From the NCBI GenBank assembly GCA_004347695.1, contig SLTK01000009.1, positions 1 through 64,000 on the forward strand: a stretch of DNA of 64,000 nucleotides. Direction: 5' to 3'. Under the pieces are notes generated by a model that worked only from the letters and a program-made list of their open reading frames with translations, did not search any database and was not told the origin of the DNA. The DNA is from Chloroflexota bacterium (GTDB lineage Bacteria; Chloroflexota; Anaerolineae; Anaerolineales; Anaerolineaceae). Positions within the stretch are counted from its first letter, which is position 1. Every line of letters starts with the position of its first letter. Shown in pieces: positions 7,585 to 16,561 of this stretch. A program made the translations under genes and the position numbers.

Positions 7585-8708
7585 GATGTTTTCGCCTGTG
7601 GAGTGTAGTTTGTGAGGAATGTGTCAGCAAAATGATCAAACTGACCGGCAATAATGGCTTCCCGGGCATCGTTCATAAGAGATACCAGTGTATGGATATT
7701 GTGAATGGAAATCAAAGTGGCGGCCAGCATTTCCTTCGCCACAATCAGGTGACGCAAGTATGCACGGGTGAAGTGGCGGCAGGTGTAGCAGGCGCAGGCC
7801 TCATCGATGGGACGCGGGTCGTGCGCATTGGCAGCGTTCATCAGGTTGATTCGCCCGGTACGCGTCATGGCCGCCTGATGGCGCGCCAGCCGGGTGGGTA
7901 ACACACAGTCGAAAATATCGATGCCGCGCCGGATGCAATGGATCAAATCCTCCGGAGAACCGACGCCCATCAGGTAGCGCGGTTTGTCTTCCGGCAGGAT
8001 GGTATCCACCACCTCGATCATGGCGTGCATTTCGGCTTTGGTTTCCCCTACCGAAAGGCCGCCAACGGCGTGTCCAGGAAAACCTAATGCGGAGATGAAT
8101 TCTGCAGACTGTTCCCGCAAGTCAGGAAAGACGCCTCCCTGAACAATGCCAAACAATGCCTGGTCGCGGCGGGATTGAGCCGTGTGACAACGTTCTGCCC
8201 AGGCATGGGTGCGCGCAACAGCTCGCTGGTTGTATTCGCGGTCATAGGGCGGAGCGCATTCATCGAAAGCCATGATGATATCGGCGCCCAGGTCTTCCTG
8301 AATTTGAACGGCCTTTTCCGGCGTAAACCGGTGAGTCGACCCGTCGATGTGACTCTTGAAGGTTACCCCGTCAGCATCGATTTTACGCATATCCGCCAGC
8401 GAGAAGACCTGAAAACCGCCTGAATCGGTCAACATCGGGCCGTCCCACTGCATAAACCGATGCAGCCCGCCCATTTCTGCCACCAGATCAGCGCCTGGGC
8501 GCAAATAAAGGTGATATGTGTTCGACAGCACCAGACTGGCGCCTGTTGCGCGTAGCTGGTCGGGTGAAACGGCCTTCACGGTCGCCTGTGTACCCACCGG
8601 CGCAAATACCGGGGTGAGCAGGTCGCCATGCGGAGTGGTAAACACTCCGGCGCGGGCGCGTTTGTCCTGTGCAATGCGGTTGAATTGAAATAAGTTGGTC
8701 TTGATCAT
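7581..8708 (-). CDS. tgt: Queuine tRNA-ribosyltransferase
   Basis: Exchanges guanine 34 of GUN-anticodon tRNAs for preQ1 (bacterial form), the step before QueA in queuosine synthesis. The 375-residue protein shows LSNTYHLYLRPG, the DSGGFQ motif at 95-100 with the active-site Asp, GGLSVGE, YLMGVGSPEDL, the nucleophile region FDCVLPTR and the zinc site CACYTCRHF plus a following His. It overlaps the transporter gene upstream and uppP downstream by 4 nt each. queA lies elsewhere in this window at 56375. Confidence 0.97.
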   Translation of the reverse strand: MIKTNLFQFNRIAQDKRARAGVFTTPHGDLLTPVFAPVGTQATVKAVSPDQLRATGASLVLSNTYHLYLRPGADLVAEMGGLHRFMQWDGPMLTDSGGFQVFSLADMRKIDADGVTFKSHIDGSTHRFTPEKAVQIQEDLGADIIMAFDECAPPYDREYNQRAVARTHAWAERCHTAQSRRDQALFGIVQGGVFPDLREQSAEFISALGFPGHAVGGLSVGETKAEMHAMIEVVDTILPEDKPRYLMGVGSPEDLIHCIRRGIDIFDCVLPTRLARHQAAMTRTGRINLMNAANAHDPRPIDEACACYTCRHFTRAYLRHLIVAKEMLAATLISIHNIHTLVSLMNDAREAIIAGQFDHFADTFLTNYTPQAKTS

Positions 8709-10501
8709 AAACCCCAGAAAATAGCAAGACCGGCCAGGATGGCCAGTATCACCAGGATGGAGAGCGGGATACCAATGCGGGCGTAGGTGCGGAAATTATA
8801 CCCTCCGGAACTCATGACCATAATATTCACCGGGTGTCCATACGGCGTGGGAAAAGCCAGGGAACACCCGAGCGCAACAGCCATTCCAAGCGCGCGTGAG
8901 TCAATCTGGGCGGAAGTTGCGGCTGCCAGGGCCAGCGGGGCGACCACCAGGGCTGCCACCTGGCCGCTCATGAATTGGGTGAGCAGCATGGCGATCAGGA
9001 TCAAAGCAAGCGCGATCCAGAGTGGGGCAATATCTCCCAGCAGCCCAAGCATGGAGTTGACCGCCAGGCTTGCCAATCCAGTGTCGCGAATGGCAGTACT
9101 CAATGGCCACATACCTGCGATCAGGAAAATCACTTTCCATTCGATCGACCGGTAGGCATCGTTCATGTTCATGCAGCCGGTCACAACCAGAAGAACCGCG
9201 CCAGCCAGAATGGTTTCTGCAACGGGAACCAACCCGGTGGCGGCGGTAATCAATGCAGCCAGGGTGATCCCGAGGGCCAGGTAAATTTTCCCTGGCGCCA
9301 GAACTGCATCCGGGTCCTCCTCGAGCAGCACAATATCCGGGTCGCCGTGAAGTAAACGGATCCGTCTGGCGGTTCCCTGAACTAAAAGGGCATCGCCGGC
9401 TTGTAGTCGCAGGTCCGCAAGGCCTTCCTCGACCGGACAATTACTTCGCCAGATTGCGACGACTGTGAGGTGGTACTTCTCGCGAAAGTTCAGGTCGCGC
9501 AGGGTCTTCCCGATCATGGTCGAGTGGGGCGGAAGGATCAGTTCTGCCAGTTTGATGACTTCGTTGACAATCTTCGTCTGCGCCGGGCTGCCAGGCACGG
9601 TGACCAGGTGAAATTCATCCATTTTGGCGGAATCGACCAACCCATGCACCATAAGCCGGTCTCCGGGCTGGATAATTTCTGAACGCTTGGGGCCGAGATA
9701 GGGTTGGCCTTTGCGGATGATGCCGATGATTGTCAATCCGAGCTTTTTACGCCAGTCGCCGGCGCTGATGGTCTTGCCAGCCAGAGGGCTGTTGGGGAGC
9801 ACCATTATTTCAGCCAGATTGCGTTTCAGGTCATACAGTTCGGTCAGGCGTGCACCCAGTTGGGTAAGCAGCCCGTCGCGGCCTTCGGGCTGTGCAGTGG
9901 GCAGCATATGCCGGCCTGCAGTTACCATGTAAATTGCTCCGATGAGGACGAGTGGAAGGCCTATAGGAAAAAATTCCAGTACACCGAAGGGGGCAAAACC
10001 CGCGTCGCGCAGCGCGCCGCTGACGACAATGTTGGAGGTAGTAAATAAAGTGGCCATCCCCCCCAAAATGGTGCCGTAAGCCAGGGGCAGGAGCAGCCGG
10101 GATGGTGATACTCTCGCCGAACGGGTAAGGGTCATGACAGCCGGCAGCAAGATCCCAACGACGGCAATATTGTTCATGAAAAGAGACAAACCGGCGGCTG
10201 TCAGAAAAGTGATCAGGATTAATGCGGCGTCGTTTTTGTTTCCCAAACGCAGCATCCAGCGGCTGAGGACGAGCGTAACGCCGGTTTTGTGCAAGGCAGC
10301 GCCGATCATCGAGATGGCGATCAGAGTCATTACTGCGGATCCGCTAAATCCGGCAAACACTTCCTGTGGTTTCACCGTACCGGTAATGCCCAGGATAACC
10401 AGCACCAGTAAAGCGGCCAGGTCGGGCCGCAAAATTTCCGTAATCAGCAAAACTGCTGCAACGATGGTGACAGCGAGGGTTAGCAGGGCAGCAGCGTCCA
10501 T
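8705..10501 (-). CDS. SLC13/DASS-type anion transporter with paired TrkA-C domains
   Basis: A polytopic protein of about 598 residues: an N-terminal membrane block (LAALLVLVILGITG, FMNNIAVVGILLP), two cytoplasmic TrkA_C-like domains in the middle (EIMVLPNSPLAGKTI...PGDRLMVHG and ILPPHSTMIGKTL...AGDALLVQG) and a C-terminal membrane block. This is the standard layout of sodium-linked sulfate or carboxylate transporters; the substrate cannot be told. The start at ATG 10501 is preferred because TATAAT (10511-10516, minus strand) lies 9 nt before it, implying an almost leaderless message. It is the first gene of a six-gene operon with tgt, uppP, a lipoprotein, ttuB and ttuA. Confidence 0.85.
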   Translation of the reverse strand: MDAAALLTLAVTIVAAVLLITEILRPDLAALLVLVILGITGTVKPQEVFAGFSGSAVMTLIAISMIGAALHKTGVTLVLSRWMLRLGNKNDAALILITFLTAAGLSLFMNNIAVVGILLPAVMTLTRSARVSPSRLLLPLAYGTILGGMATLFTTSNIVVSGALRDAGFAPFGVLEFFPIGLPLVLIGAIYMVTAGRHMLPTAQPEGRDGLLTQLGARLTELYDLKRNLAEIMVLPNSPLAGKTISAGDWRKKLGLTIIGIIRKGQPYLGPKRSEIIQPGDRLMVHGLVDSAKMDEFHLVTVPGSPAQTKIVNEVIKLAELILPPHSTMIGKTLRDLNFREKYHLTVVAIWRSNCPVEEGLADLRLQAGDALLVQGTARRIRLLHGDPDIVLLEEDPDAVLAPGKIYLALGITLAALITAATGLVPVAETILAGAVLLVVTGCMNMNDAYRSIEWKVIFLIAGMWPLSTAIRDTGLASLAVNSMLGLLGDIAPLWIALALILIAMLLTQFMSGQVAALVVAPLALAAATSAQIDSRALGMAVALGCSLAFPTPYGHPVNIMVMSSGGYNFRTYARIGIPLSILVILAILAGLAIFWGL

Positions 10502-10606
10502 TTGCATCGGATTATAGCTGATCTGGTAATAAACCATGCAGGTAAATCTTGTTATCTGACAGTTTGTCGTCCAGCCCGTAAGTCACTTTGCTGATGAGAA
10601 TTACGT

Positions 10607-10742
10607 TGTCACCCTGAACGAAGTGAAGGGTCTTATGTCCGGCTTCGAAATGCTTTACTTCGTTCACGCGCATACCGTCCCGGCGTCCTTTCGGGAGCGT
10701 GCCCAACTCAGGGGGTGCTCCGTGAGTGTGGGCAGCATGACA
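10607..10742. repeat. Dispersed TGTCA...TGACA repeat, copy 1
   Basis: A 136-bp element bounded by TGTCACCCTG and CAGCATGACA, with inner text GAACGAAGTGAAGGGTCT, GGCTTCGAAATGC and a stretch that in reverse complement nearly matches 25876-25950 (CTCCCG.AAGGACGCCGGGACGGT). Further copies are at 25869-25957 and 26317-26406. An 86-codon open frame across it is an artefact of the repeat. The remaining 10743-10971 holds only a possible -10 (TATACT, 10872) for recJ. Confidence 0.7.
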
Positions 10743-10971
10743 TGTACTTATTACCCTGTTCAAGTTTGTCACCCCGGCTGAACAAAACTGTCAGGTAGCT
10801 AAGGGTAAATTATGCGGGATCATTGAGACGAATGAGCCAAACCACTACTTGTGAGAATATAGGACAGGCTTTATACTTTCGCGAGCAATGTCAGGATGGC
10901 TGGCAAGACAAAAGCGATTTATCAGCCAGTTTTCATCTTCCGTACGCCAAATTCAGCATTCAGGACAAACA

Positions 10972-12672
10972 ATGCAGCCTCCATCCAGCAAACGATGGGT
11001 TATCGCGGAGAAAATCACGCCGGAAGCCGATCAGTCGTTGGCAGCCTACCCATTGGTCATGCGCCAACTGTTGTTCAACCGTGGGGTCACCGAAGGAGTG
11101 CAGGCTATTCGCTATCTGGAAGGCCGGGTCGAGACCGCTGATCCGTTTTTGTTGACCGATATGGCCGCAGCGGTCGACCGTTTGTTCTGGGCACTCGATC
11201 ACCGCGAGAAAATTGCCGTCTTTGGCGATTTTGATGTGGACGGAGTGACTTCCACCGTGATGATGGTCGAAGCGCTGCAGGCTTTTGGCGGGCTGGCAGA
11301 GCCGTACATTCCGGACCGGTTGGAAGAAGGCTACGGCTTGAACAACGAGGCGCTGACGAACCTGAAGGAAAGCGGGGTGCAGGTCGTCCTTTCGGTGGAT
11401 TGCGGTATCCGTTCTGTAGCGGAAGCCAGGCATGCCCTTGATCTTGGGCTTGATCTGATTATTACCGACCACCATCACATTGGCGAGCAACTGCCACCGG
11501 GCTATGCTGTCATCGATCCGAAACGTGAAGGCGATGCCTATCCGGATAAGAATCTGGCCGGCGTTGGAGTGGCATACAAGCTGGTTCAAGCGCTGGTTTC
11601 CCGGCGTCCGGGATCTGGCATTGCGGCTGAAGATTGGTTGGATCTGGTGGCGCTTGGCACAATAGCGGACATGGTGCCGCTCATCGGAGAAAATCGCCAG
11701 TTAGTACGTAAAGGGCTGCACCGTCTGCGCCTTGGCAACCGTCAGGGGATCTTGTCGCTGGCAAATGCAGCCAGAGTAAACTTAAACACCCTCTCCACGG
11801 GCGATGTCGGGTATATGCTGGCGCCGCGTTTGAATGCTGCCGGGCGGTTGGAATCGGCGCTTGCAGCCTACCACCTTCTTTATTCCAGGGATGTAGCTGA
11901 GGCTGGCTTGCTGGCGCAAAAATTAGACGACCAGAATACCTCGCGTCAGAAGCAAACTCGCGAGATGCAGGTCGAGGCTGAGCGGCAGCTTCTGGAAGTT
12001 GAAGAAGAGTACATCCTGTTCGCATTGGGGCAAGATTTCAACCCGGGTGTCGTCGGGTTGGTTGCTGCCCGATTGGTGGAGTTGTTTCACCGGCCGGCAA
12101 TCGTTGGCGCCTGGGTGGATGGCGCGATTCGCGCTTCGTGCCGAAGTATCCCCGGGTTTCATATCACTCGCGCGCTGGATGAATGCGCTGCTTTGCTGGT
12201 ACGGCACGGCGGACATGAATCTGCTGCCGGGTTCACCGTCCACGAGGAACACCTGGCGGAGCTGCGCGAGCGGCTGGCAAAGATCGCCTGGCATAATCTG
12301 GCTGGCTCCGATTTGCGTCCAATCGTGCGCATCGACCAAGAGATCCCGTTGAAGGAATTACACCCGACCTTGCTGGATTGGATGGAGATGCTTCAGCCGA
12401 CTGGACAAAACAATCCGGATGCCTCTTTTTGTTCGCGAAATCTGCAAGTGACCCATGTCAAGACGGTTGGTGCTGATAAAACGCATCTCAAGTTCTCGGT
12501 GACCGACGGAAATATCTATTATGATGCCATCGCCTTCCGCTTTGGGCACATGGCTGGCAATATGCCTGAGCGGGTGGACCTGGCTTATCAATTCGAGAAG
12601 AACGTATTCAACGGGCGCGAGTCACTGCAACTGAAAGTGATGGACATTAAAGCCGCTGGTACCCCGGATTGA
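10972..12672 (+). CDS. recJ: Single-stranded-DNA 5'-3' exonuclease RecJ
   Basis: A DHH-family exonuclease acting in RecF-pathway recombination and mismatch repair. The 566-residue protein carries DFDVDG at 86-91, the SVDCGI motif, TDHHHIGE (the DHH-type motif), the LGTIADMVPL segment, LAPRLNAAGRL and a DHHA1 region with GGHESAAGF. Start 10972 (MQPPSSKRW) is preferred, as most homologues begin close to KRW; an in-frame ATG at 10888 sits 10 nt after TATACT and is an alternative. The next gene starts 9 nt after its stop. Confidence 0.94.
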   Translation: MQPPSSKRWVIAEKITPEADQSLAAYPLVMRQLLFNRGVTEGVQAIRYLEGRVETADPFLLTDMAAAVDRLFWALDHREKIAVFGDFDVDGVTSTVMMVEALQAFGGLAEPYIPDRLEEGYGLNNEALTNLKESGVQVVLSVDCGIRSVAEARHALDLGLDLIITDHHHIGEQLPPGYAVIDPKREGDAYPDKNLAGVGVAYKLVQALVSRRPGSGIAAEDWLDLVALGTIADMVPLIGENRQLVRKGLHRLRLGNRQGILSLANAARVNLNTLSTGDVGYMLAPRLNAAGRLESALAAYHLLYSRDVAEAGLLAQKLDDQNTSRQKQTREMQVEAERQLLEVEEEYILFALGQDFNPGVVGLVAARLVELFHRPAIVGAWVDGAIRASCRSIPGFHITRALDECAALLVRHGGHESAAGFTVHEEHLAELRERLAKIAWHNLAGSDLRPIVRIDQEIPLKELHPTLLDWMEMLQPTGQNNPDASFCSRNLQVTHVKTVGADKTHLKFSVTDGNIYYDAIAFRFGHMAGNMPERVDLAYQFEKNVFNGRESLQLKVMDIKAAGTPD

Positions 12673-12681
12673 CTTCGAATC

Positions 12682-13641
12682 ATGGCCACTAAACCGATCG
12701 CGCAGTCTGGCGAAGTCTCAGACCTCCATAAACAAATACCCACGCGTCAGGCCGCTATCGGCCTGGCGCTGTTGGTGACCTTTTTGTGGTCCACCTCCTG
12801 GGTATTGATACGCTTTGGGCTCAAAGAGGTCCCGGCGCTTACCTTTGCCGGGCTGCGATATTCACTGGCGGCTGTGTGTTTACTCCCGTTTTTGTTTACG
12901 GTGCAAAACCGCCGGGCTGTGCGTGGATTGAATCGCGGTCAGTGGTGGATGCTGATTGGTCTGGGGGTCATTTATTATGCCGTAGCGCAGGGGGCGCAAT
13001 ACCTGGGACTGGTGTATCTTCCCATGGCGTCCGCCAGTCTGCTGCTGAACCTCACTTCGCTGGTAGTGGTCGGTTTTGGCATGATCTTGCTGGCAGAAAC
13101 TCCGACCAGGCTGCAATGGCTCGGAGTGATCCTCAACCTTGTTGGGATCGTGTTGTTTTTCTACCCGCCGACCTTCACCGGTCAGGATTGGTTGGGGATT
13201 GCCATCGTCATGGTGGGCATGCTGGCGAACTCAGCCGGTACTTTGATGGGGCGCAGCCTGAACCGGTCGGGAAGCATCCCGCCAATCGTGGTGACTGCTG
13301 TCAGCATGACCATAGGCGCAGTCCTGATGCTCAGCACAGGGTTGGCGACTCAAGGAATGCCAAAATTCAGTCTGGCGAGTTGGGGCGCAATCCTATGGAT
13401 GGCAGTGGTCAATACTGCATTTGCATTCACGTTGTGGAATTACACGCAGCGCAGCCTGCAGGCGATGGAAACCACCATCATCAACAACACCATGACGGTC
13501 CAAATTGCCATCCTTGGCTGGATTTTCTCAGGGGAAAGCCTGACCGCGCTGGAAATTGGCGGGGTCATCCTGGTATCGTTGGGGGCTGTGCTGGTTCAGC
13601 TACGGCGATTAAGACCGGTCAATCCACAAAACGGTACTTAA
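12682..13641 (+). CDS. EamA/DMT-family transporter
   Basis: A 319-residue membrane protein with about ten hydrophobic segments and two EamA repeats: TFLWSTSWVLIRFGLKEVPALTF early in the first, and MVGMLANSAGTLMGRSLNR opening the second, which ends near AFTLWNYTQRSL. Members of the drug/metabolite superfamily usually export metabolites; the substrate is not predictable. It follows recJ by 9 nt and probably shares its transcript. Its 3' end overlaps the convergent GT2 gene by 23 nt. Confidence 0.9.
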   Translation: MATKPIAQSGEVSDLHKQIPTRQAAIGLALLVTFLWSTSWVLIRFGLKEVPALTFAGLRYSLAAVCLLPFLFTVQNRRAVRGLNRGQWWMLIGLGVIYYAVAQGAQYLGLVYLPMASASLLLNLTSLVVVGFGMILLAETPTRLQWLGVILNLVGIVLFFYPPTFTGQDWLGIAIVMVGMLANSAGTLMGRSLNRSGSIPPIVVTAVSMTIGAVLMLSTGLATQGMPKFSLASWGAILWMAVVNTAFAFTLWNYTQRSLQAMETTIINNTMTVQIAILGWIFSGESLTALEIGGVILVSLGAVLVQLRRLRPVNPQNGT

Positions 13642-14302
13642 TCAACGCCCATAAGGCTTCAAATGCGTCCCACATTTTGATCTTTTTCCCCTCTGAATAG
13701 TCGCGTGGGTAAAAAGCAATCGGGATTTCGTAAAGCCGAAACTTGCGTTTGAGGATTTTGGCTGTAAATTCAGGTTCAAACTCAAACCGGTGGGCGTGCA
13801 ATGGAATATCTTTGACCAACTCGCGCTTGAAAACTTTGTAACCAGTCTCCATATCGCTAAGGATGTTGTTATACAGGATATTGGTTACGAAGGTCAGGAT
13901 TTTATTGGCGACCATATTCCAAAACAGGATAGGCCGGCGAGCTTGACCCAAAAACCGGGAGCCGTAAACCACGTCGGCTAAGTCATCCTCGATTGGCTGA
14001 AGCAAGGCGGGGTACTCGCGCGGGTTGTACTCCAGGTCGGCGTCCTGGATGATAATGACCTCTCCGGTGGCATTTTGAATACCCGTTCGCAGCGCGGCGC
14101 CCTTGCCGCCGTTCTTCTGATGAAAAATTGCCCGGATTTCGCCCTGGTCATGTAGTTCCTGGAGAATCTCACGGGTTCCATCGGTGGAACCATCATCCAC
14201 CACCAGAATCTCGTGGACCAAACCGGTGCCTTTGACCCGTTTGATGATCTCGCGAATAGTTTTCTGTTCGTTATAAGCGGGGATTATTACTGTTACTTCC
14301 AT
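13619..14302 (-). CDS. Family 2 glycosyltransferase (dolichyl-phosphate-mannose-synthase-like)
   Basis: A 227-residue GT-A enzyme: IIPAYNEQKTI at the N-terminus, VVDDGSTDGT at 34-43, the GGKGAALRTG loop at 65-74 and the metal site QDADLEYNP at 86-94. This is the class that transfers a sugar from a nucleotide donor to polyprenyl phosphate. There are no C-terminal membrane helices, so it is a single-domain soluble form. On the minus strand TTGTAT-N17-TATAAT ends 8 nt before the ATG, so the message looks leaderless. Confidence 0.92.
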   Translation of the reverse strand: MEVTVIIPAYNEQKTIREIIKRVKGTGLVHEILVVDDGSTDGTREILQELHDQGEIRAIFHQKNGGKGAALRTGIQNATGEVIIIQDADLEYNPREYPALLQPIEDDLADVVYGSRFLGQARRPILFWNMVANKILTFVTNILYNNILSDMETGYKVFKRELVKDIPLHAHRFEFEPEFTAKILKRKFRLYEIPIAFYPRDYSEGKKIKMWDAFEALWALIKYRFVD

Positions 14303-14362
14303 CGGATGAGATTATAGGAGACAATCTCTTTTTATACAAGACGCCCGTGCTATAATTCTCGC

Positions 14363-14422
14363 ATGGGTTTACATTGCCATTCTTATACTTATTGCTCGCA
14401 AGACCAGCTTTCATTGATTTAG
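14363..14422 (+). CDS. Candidate 19-codon leaderless small ORF
   Basis: TATAAT at 14351-14356 is followed after 6 nt by an ATG opening a 19-codon frame (MGLHCHSYTYCSQDQLSLI, stop TAG at 14420-14422). It ends 37 nt before the AAA-ATPase start. The -10-to-ATG geometry equals that of the apparently leaderless genes in this window. It may be a regulatory upstream ORF or chance; no homologue is recognised. Confidence 0.3.
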   Translation: MGLHCHSYTYCSQDQLSLI

Positions 14423-14459
14423 ATACTCAACTAAAATTATCGCCTCCAGGAGAATGAAA

Positions 14460-15812
14460 ATGGCTGTTCTCGGTCGATCTTCGGTAAATACTCCCCAGCA
14501 AGCGCCAGCCGCCCCGACTGGTAGTTTCTCGCCGGTGCCAATTCAGAGTGTCGAAGACACAGGTCTTTCGGCGCTGTGGCTGCAGGATCTGGTTCTGAAA
14601 ATTTATTATTTCCAGGGTTACATGAGCGGGTTCAAACTCGCTGAGGAAATTGCGCTTCCGTTCACAGGTGTGCTGGATCAAATTCTGGAAGCTTTGAAGC
14701 GCGAAAAATCCCTGGAAGTGCGGTCTTCACAAATGGGATTGGGTGAAGGGGCGTACGTCTATGCCATTACCGGGGCGGGAACTGCTCGCGCTCGCGAGGC
14801 ATTGGATCGCAGTCAGTACGCCGGGCCGGCGCCTGTCCCTCTGGCAAAGTATATCGAGTCCATTCATAAGCAAAGCCGCAGCCACATGCAGGTGACACCG
14901 CGCATCATGCACCAGGTACTCTCTGCCATGGTGCTTTCCGAGCAGGCCTATCAACGGCTCGGACCGGCGGTTAATTCGGGGACATCCATATTCCTTTACG
15001 GCCCGCCTGGAAATGGCAAGACCACGGTTGCGCGCGCAGTGGGCAACATGGTCCAGTCGCAGCACATGTATATCCCCTATTCATTGTACGTGGATGGGCA
15101 GGTCATTAAACTGTACGACTCGGTCAACCATCAATTGACGGGCGAAGAAGATACCACTCCCTGGGGAACCGGTACGCTACGCGCTGCGAACCGGCGCGAT
15201 CCGCGATGGGTGCAAATCAACCGGCCGTTTATCGTCACCGGCGGTGAACTTACCCTGGCCGGTTTGGACCTGGTTTTCGATGACACGCTCAAGTATTACG
15301 AGGCCCCTTTCCAGGTAAAGGCCAATGGCGGCATTTTACTGATCGACGACTTTGGCCGCCAGCAAGTCCGGCCGCGCGATTTGCTTAACCGCTGGATTGT
15401 GCCGCTGGAAAACCGCATAGATTATATGACCATGCACACCGGGCGCAAAATCGAAGTCCCGTTTGACGTTTTAGTGGTATTTTCGACCAATCTGCCGCCA
15501 AGAGACCTGGTCGATGAGGCTTTCCTGCGTCGTCTGCGCCATAAGATTGAAATTGTGGACCCCACTTTCGATGAATATAAGGAAATTTTCAAACGGGTGG
15601 CACAACAAAAAGGCGTGAAATATAACGATGAGGGTGTTAATTATCTGTTGCAGGAATACTACATCAAGGGTAACCACAAGCTGCGTGCCAATCACCCTCG
15701 CGACCTGTGCGACCAGATTGTGGACATTTCGCGTTACCTTGGCAAGGAAGCCGAATCGACCCCTGAATTGATCGACCGCGCAGTTCAATCCTATTTTGTC
15801 GAGCTAGGCTAA
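14460..15812 (+). CDS. AAA ATPase, function unknown
   Basis: A 450-residue ATPase. The first ~35 residues are Pro/Ala-rich, residues 38-110 form a helical region resembling a winged helix (GLSALWLQDLVLKIYYF, LPFTGVLDQILEAL), and the AAA core has Walker A GPPGNGKTT at about 181-189, Walker B GGILLIDDFGR, sensor-1 VFSTNLPP and arginine-rich DEAFLRRLRHKIE. Similar proteins occur in Chloroflexota and Cyanobacteria without assigned function. AGGAG at 14448-14452 lies 7 nt before this ATG, but only 1 nt before an ATG at 14454, so 14460 is chosen. It heads an operon with GDPD, dehydratase and GH3 genes (1-4 nt overlaps). Confidence 0.8.
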   Translation: MAVLGRSSVNTPQQAPAAPTGSFSPVPIQSVEDTGLSALWLQDLVLKIYYFQGYMSGFKLAEEIALPFTGVLDQILEALKREKSLEVRSSQMGLGEGAYVYAITGAGTARAREALDRSQYAGPAPVPLAKYIESIHKQSRSHMQVTPRIMHQVLSAMVLSEQAYQRLGPAVNSGTSIFLYGPPGNGKTTVARAVGNMVQSQHMYIPYSLYVDGQVIKLYDSVNHQLTGEEDTTPWGTGTLRAANRRDPRWVQINRPFIVTGGELTLAGLDLVFDDTLKYYEAPFQVKANGGILLIDDFGRQQVRPRDLLNRWIVPLENRIDYMTMHTGRKIEVPFDVLVVFSTNLPPRDLVDEAFLRRLRHKIEIVDPTFDEYKEIFKRVAQQKGVKYNDEGVNYLLQEYYIKGNHKLRANHPRDLCDQIVDISRYLGKEAESTPELIDRAVQSYFVELG

Positions 15813-16561
15813 TGCATACCGAAACTGCTGAGCCGCTGATTTATGCCCACCGCGGCGCCAGCGCATACGCGCCAGAAAATACCCTGGCTGCGTTCCGGCT
15901 GGCATTGGAGCAAGGCGCGGACGGGATCGAATTGGACGCCAAGTTGAGCGCCGACGGCGAAGTCGTTGTCATCCACGACCAGACGGTGGATCGGACTACC
16001 CAGGGTAAGGGACGAGTGAACCAACTGGCTTTATCCGAATTGAAAAAATTGGATGCCGGCAGTTGGAAAGGGGATGCTTTTAACGGCGAAAAAATCCCCA
16101 CGCTGGCAGAAGTATTTGCATCCGTTGGCGGCAAGCTTAAAATTAATGTCGAGTTGACCAACTATTCTTCACCACAGGACGGACTGCCGGAAAAAGCCCT
16201 TGCCCTGGTTCAAGAATATCACCTTGAAGACACCATTCTGTTTTCCTCCTTCCTGCTCTCCAACCTGGTAGCGGTGCGCCGGGTTTGGCCGGAAGCATCG
16301 GTTGGTATCCTGGCTGAACCCGGACTAAAAGGATTGCGTAACCGCTCGAAGCTTAGCCGGGAAATTTCTCCGGACTATATGCACCCCTATTTCCTGGATG
16401 TTTCCCGACGGCTGGTGGAACGAGAAAAAGCGGCTGGACGGCTGCTGAATGTCTGGACGGTAAATTCCTCGATAGTGATGCGCAAATTAATTCGCTTCGG
16501 AGTTGCCGGAATCATCACGGATGATCCGCTGCTTGGATTGAAAATTCGAGAGGAAGCATGA
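15812..16561 (+). CDS. Glycerophosphodiester phosphodiesterase
   Basis: A 249-residue GDPD TIM barrel that hydrolyses glycerophosphodiesters to glycerol 3-phosphate and an alcohol. AHRGAS (catalytic His13), PENTL, GADGIELDAKLSADG (metal ligands Glu40 and Asp42) and VVIHDQTVDRTT (His55) are all present, and the C-terminus has LNVWTVNSS and GITDDP-like motifs. No signal peptide, so it is probably cytoplasmic. The ATG shares one base with the ATPase stop. Confidence 0.94.
   Translation: MHTETAEPLIYAHRGASAYAPENTLAAFRLALEQGADGIELDAKLSADGEVVVIHDQTVDRTTQGKGRVNQLALSELKKLDAGSWKGDAFNGEKIPTLAEVFASVGGKLKINVELTNYSSPQDGLPEKALALVQEYHLEDTILFSSFLLSNLVAVRRVWPEASVGILAEPGLKGLRNRSKLSREISPDYMHPYFLDVSRRLVEREKAAGRLLNVWTVNSSIVMRKLIRFGVAGIITDDPLLGLKIREEA

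Noticed and set aside
10512-10772. 86-aa open frame
   Set aside because: It is the dispersed repeat copy 1 read in frame; no ribosome site and no protein-like features.
10888-10971. Upstream extension of recJ
   Set aside because: Not family-like in sequence; the ATG at 10972 gives the normal RecJ N-terminus, though the upstream start cannot be excluded.
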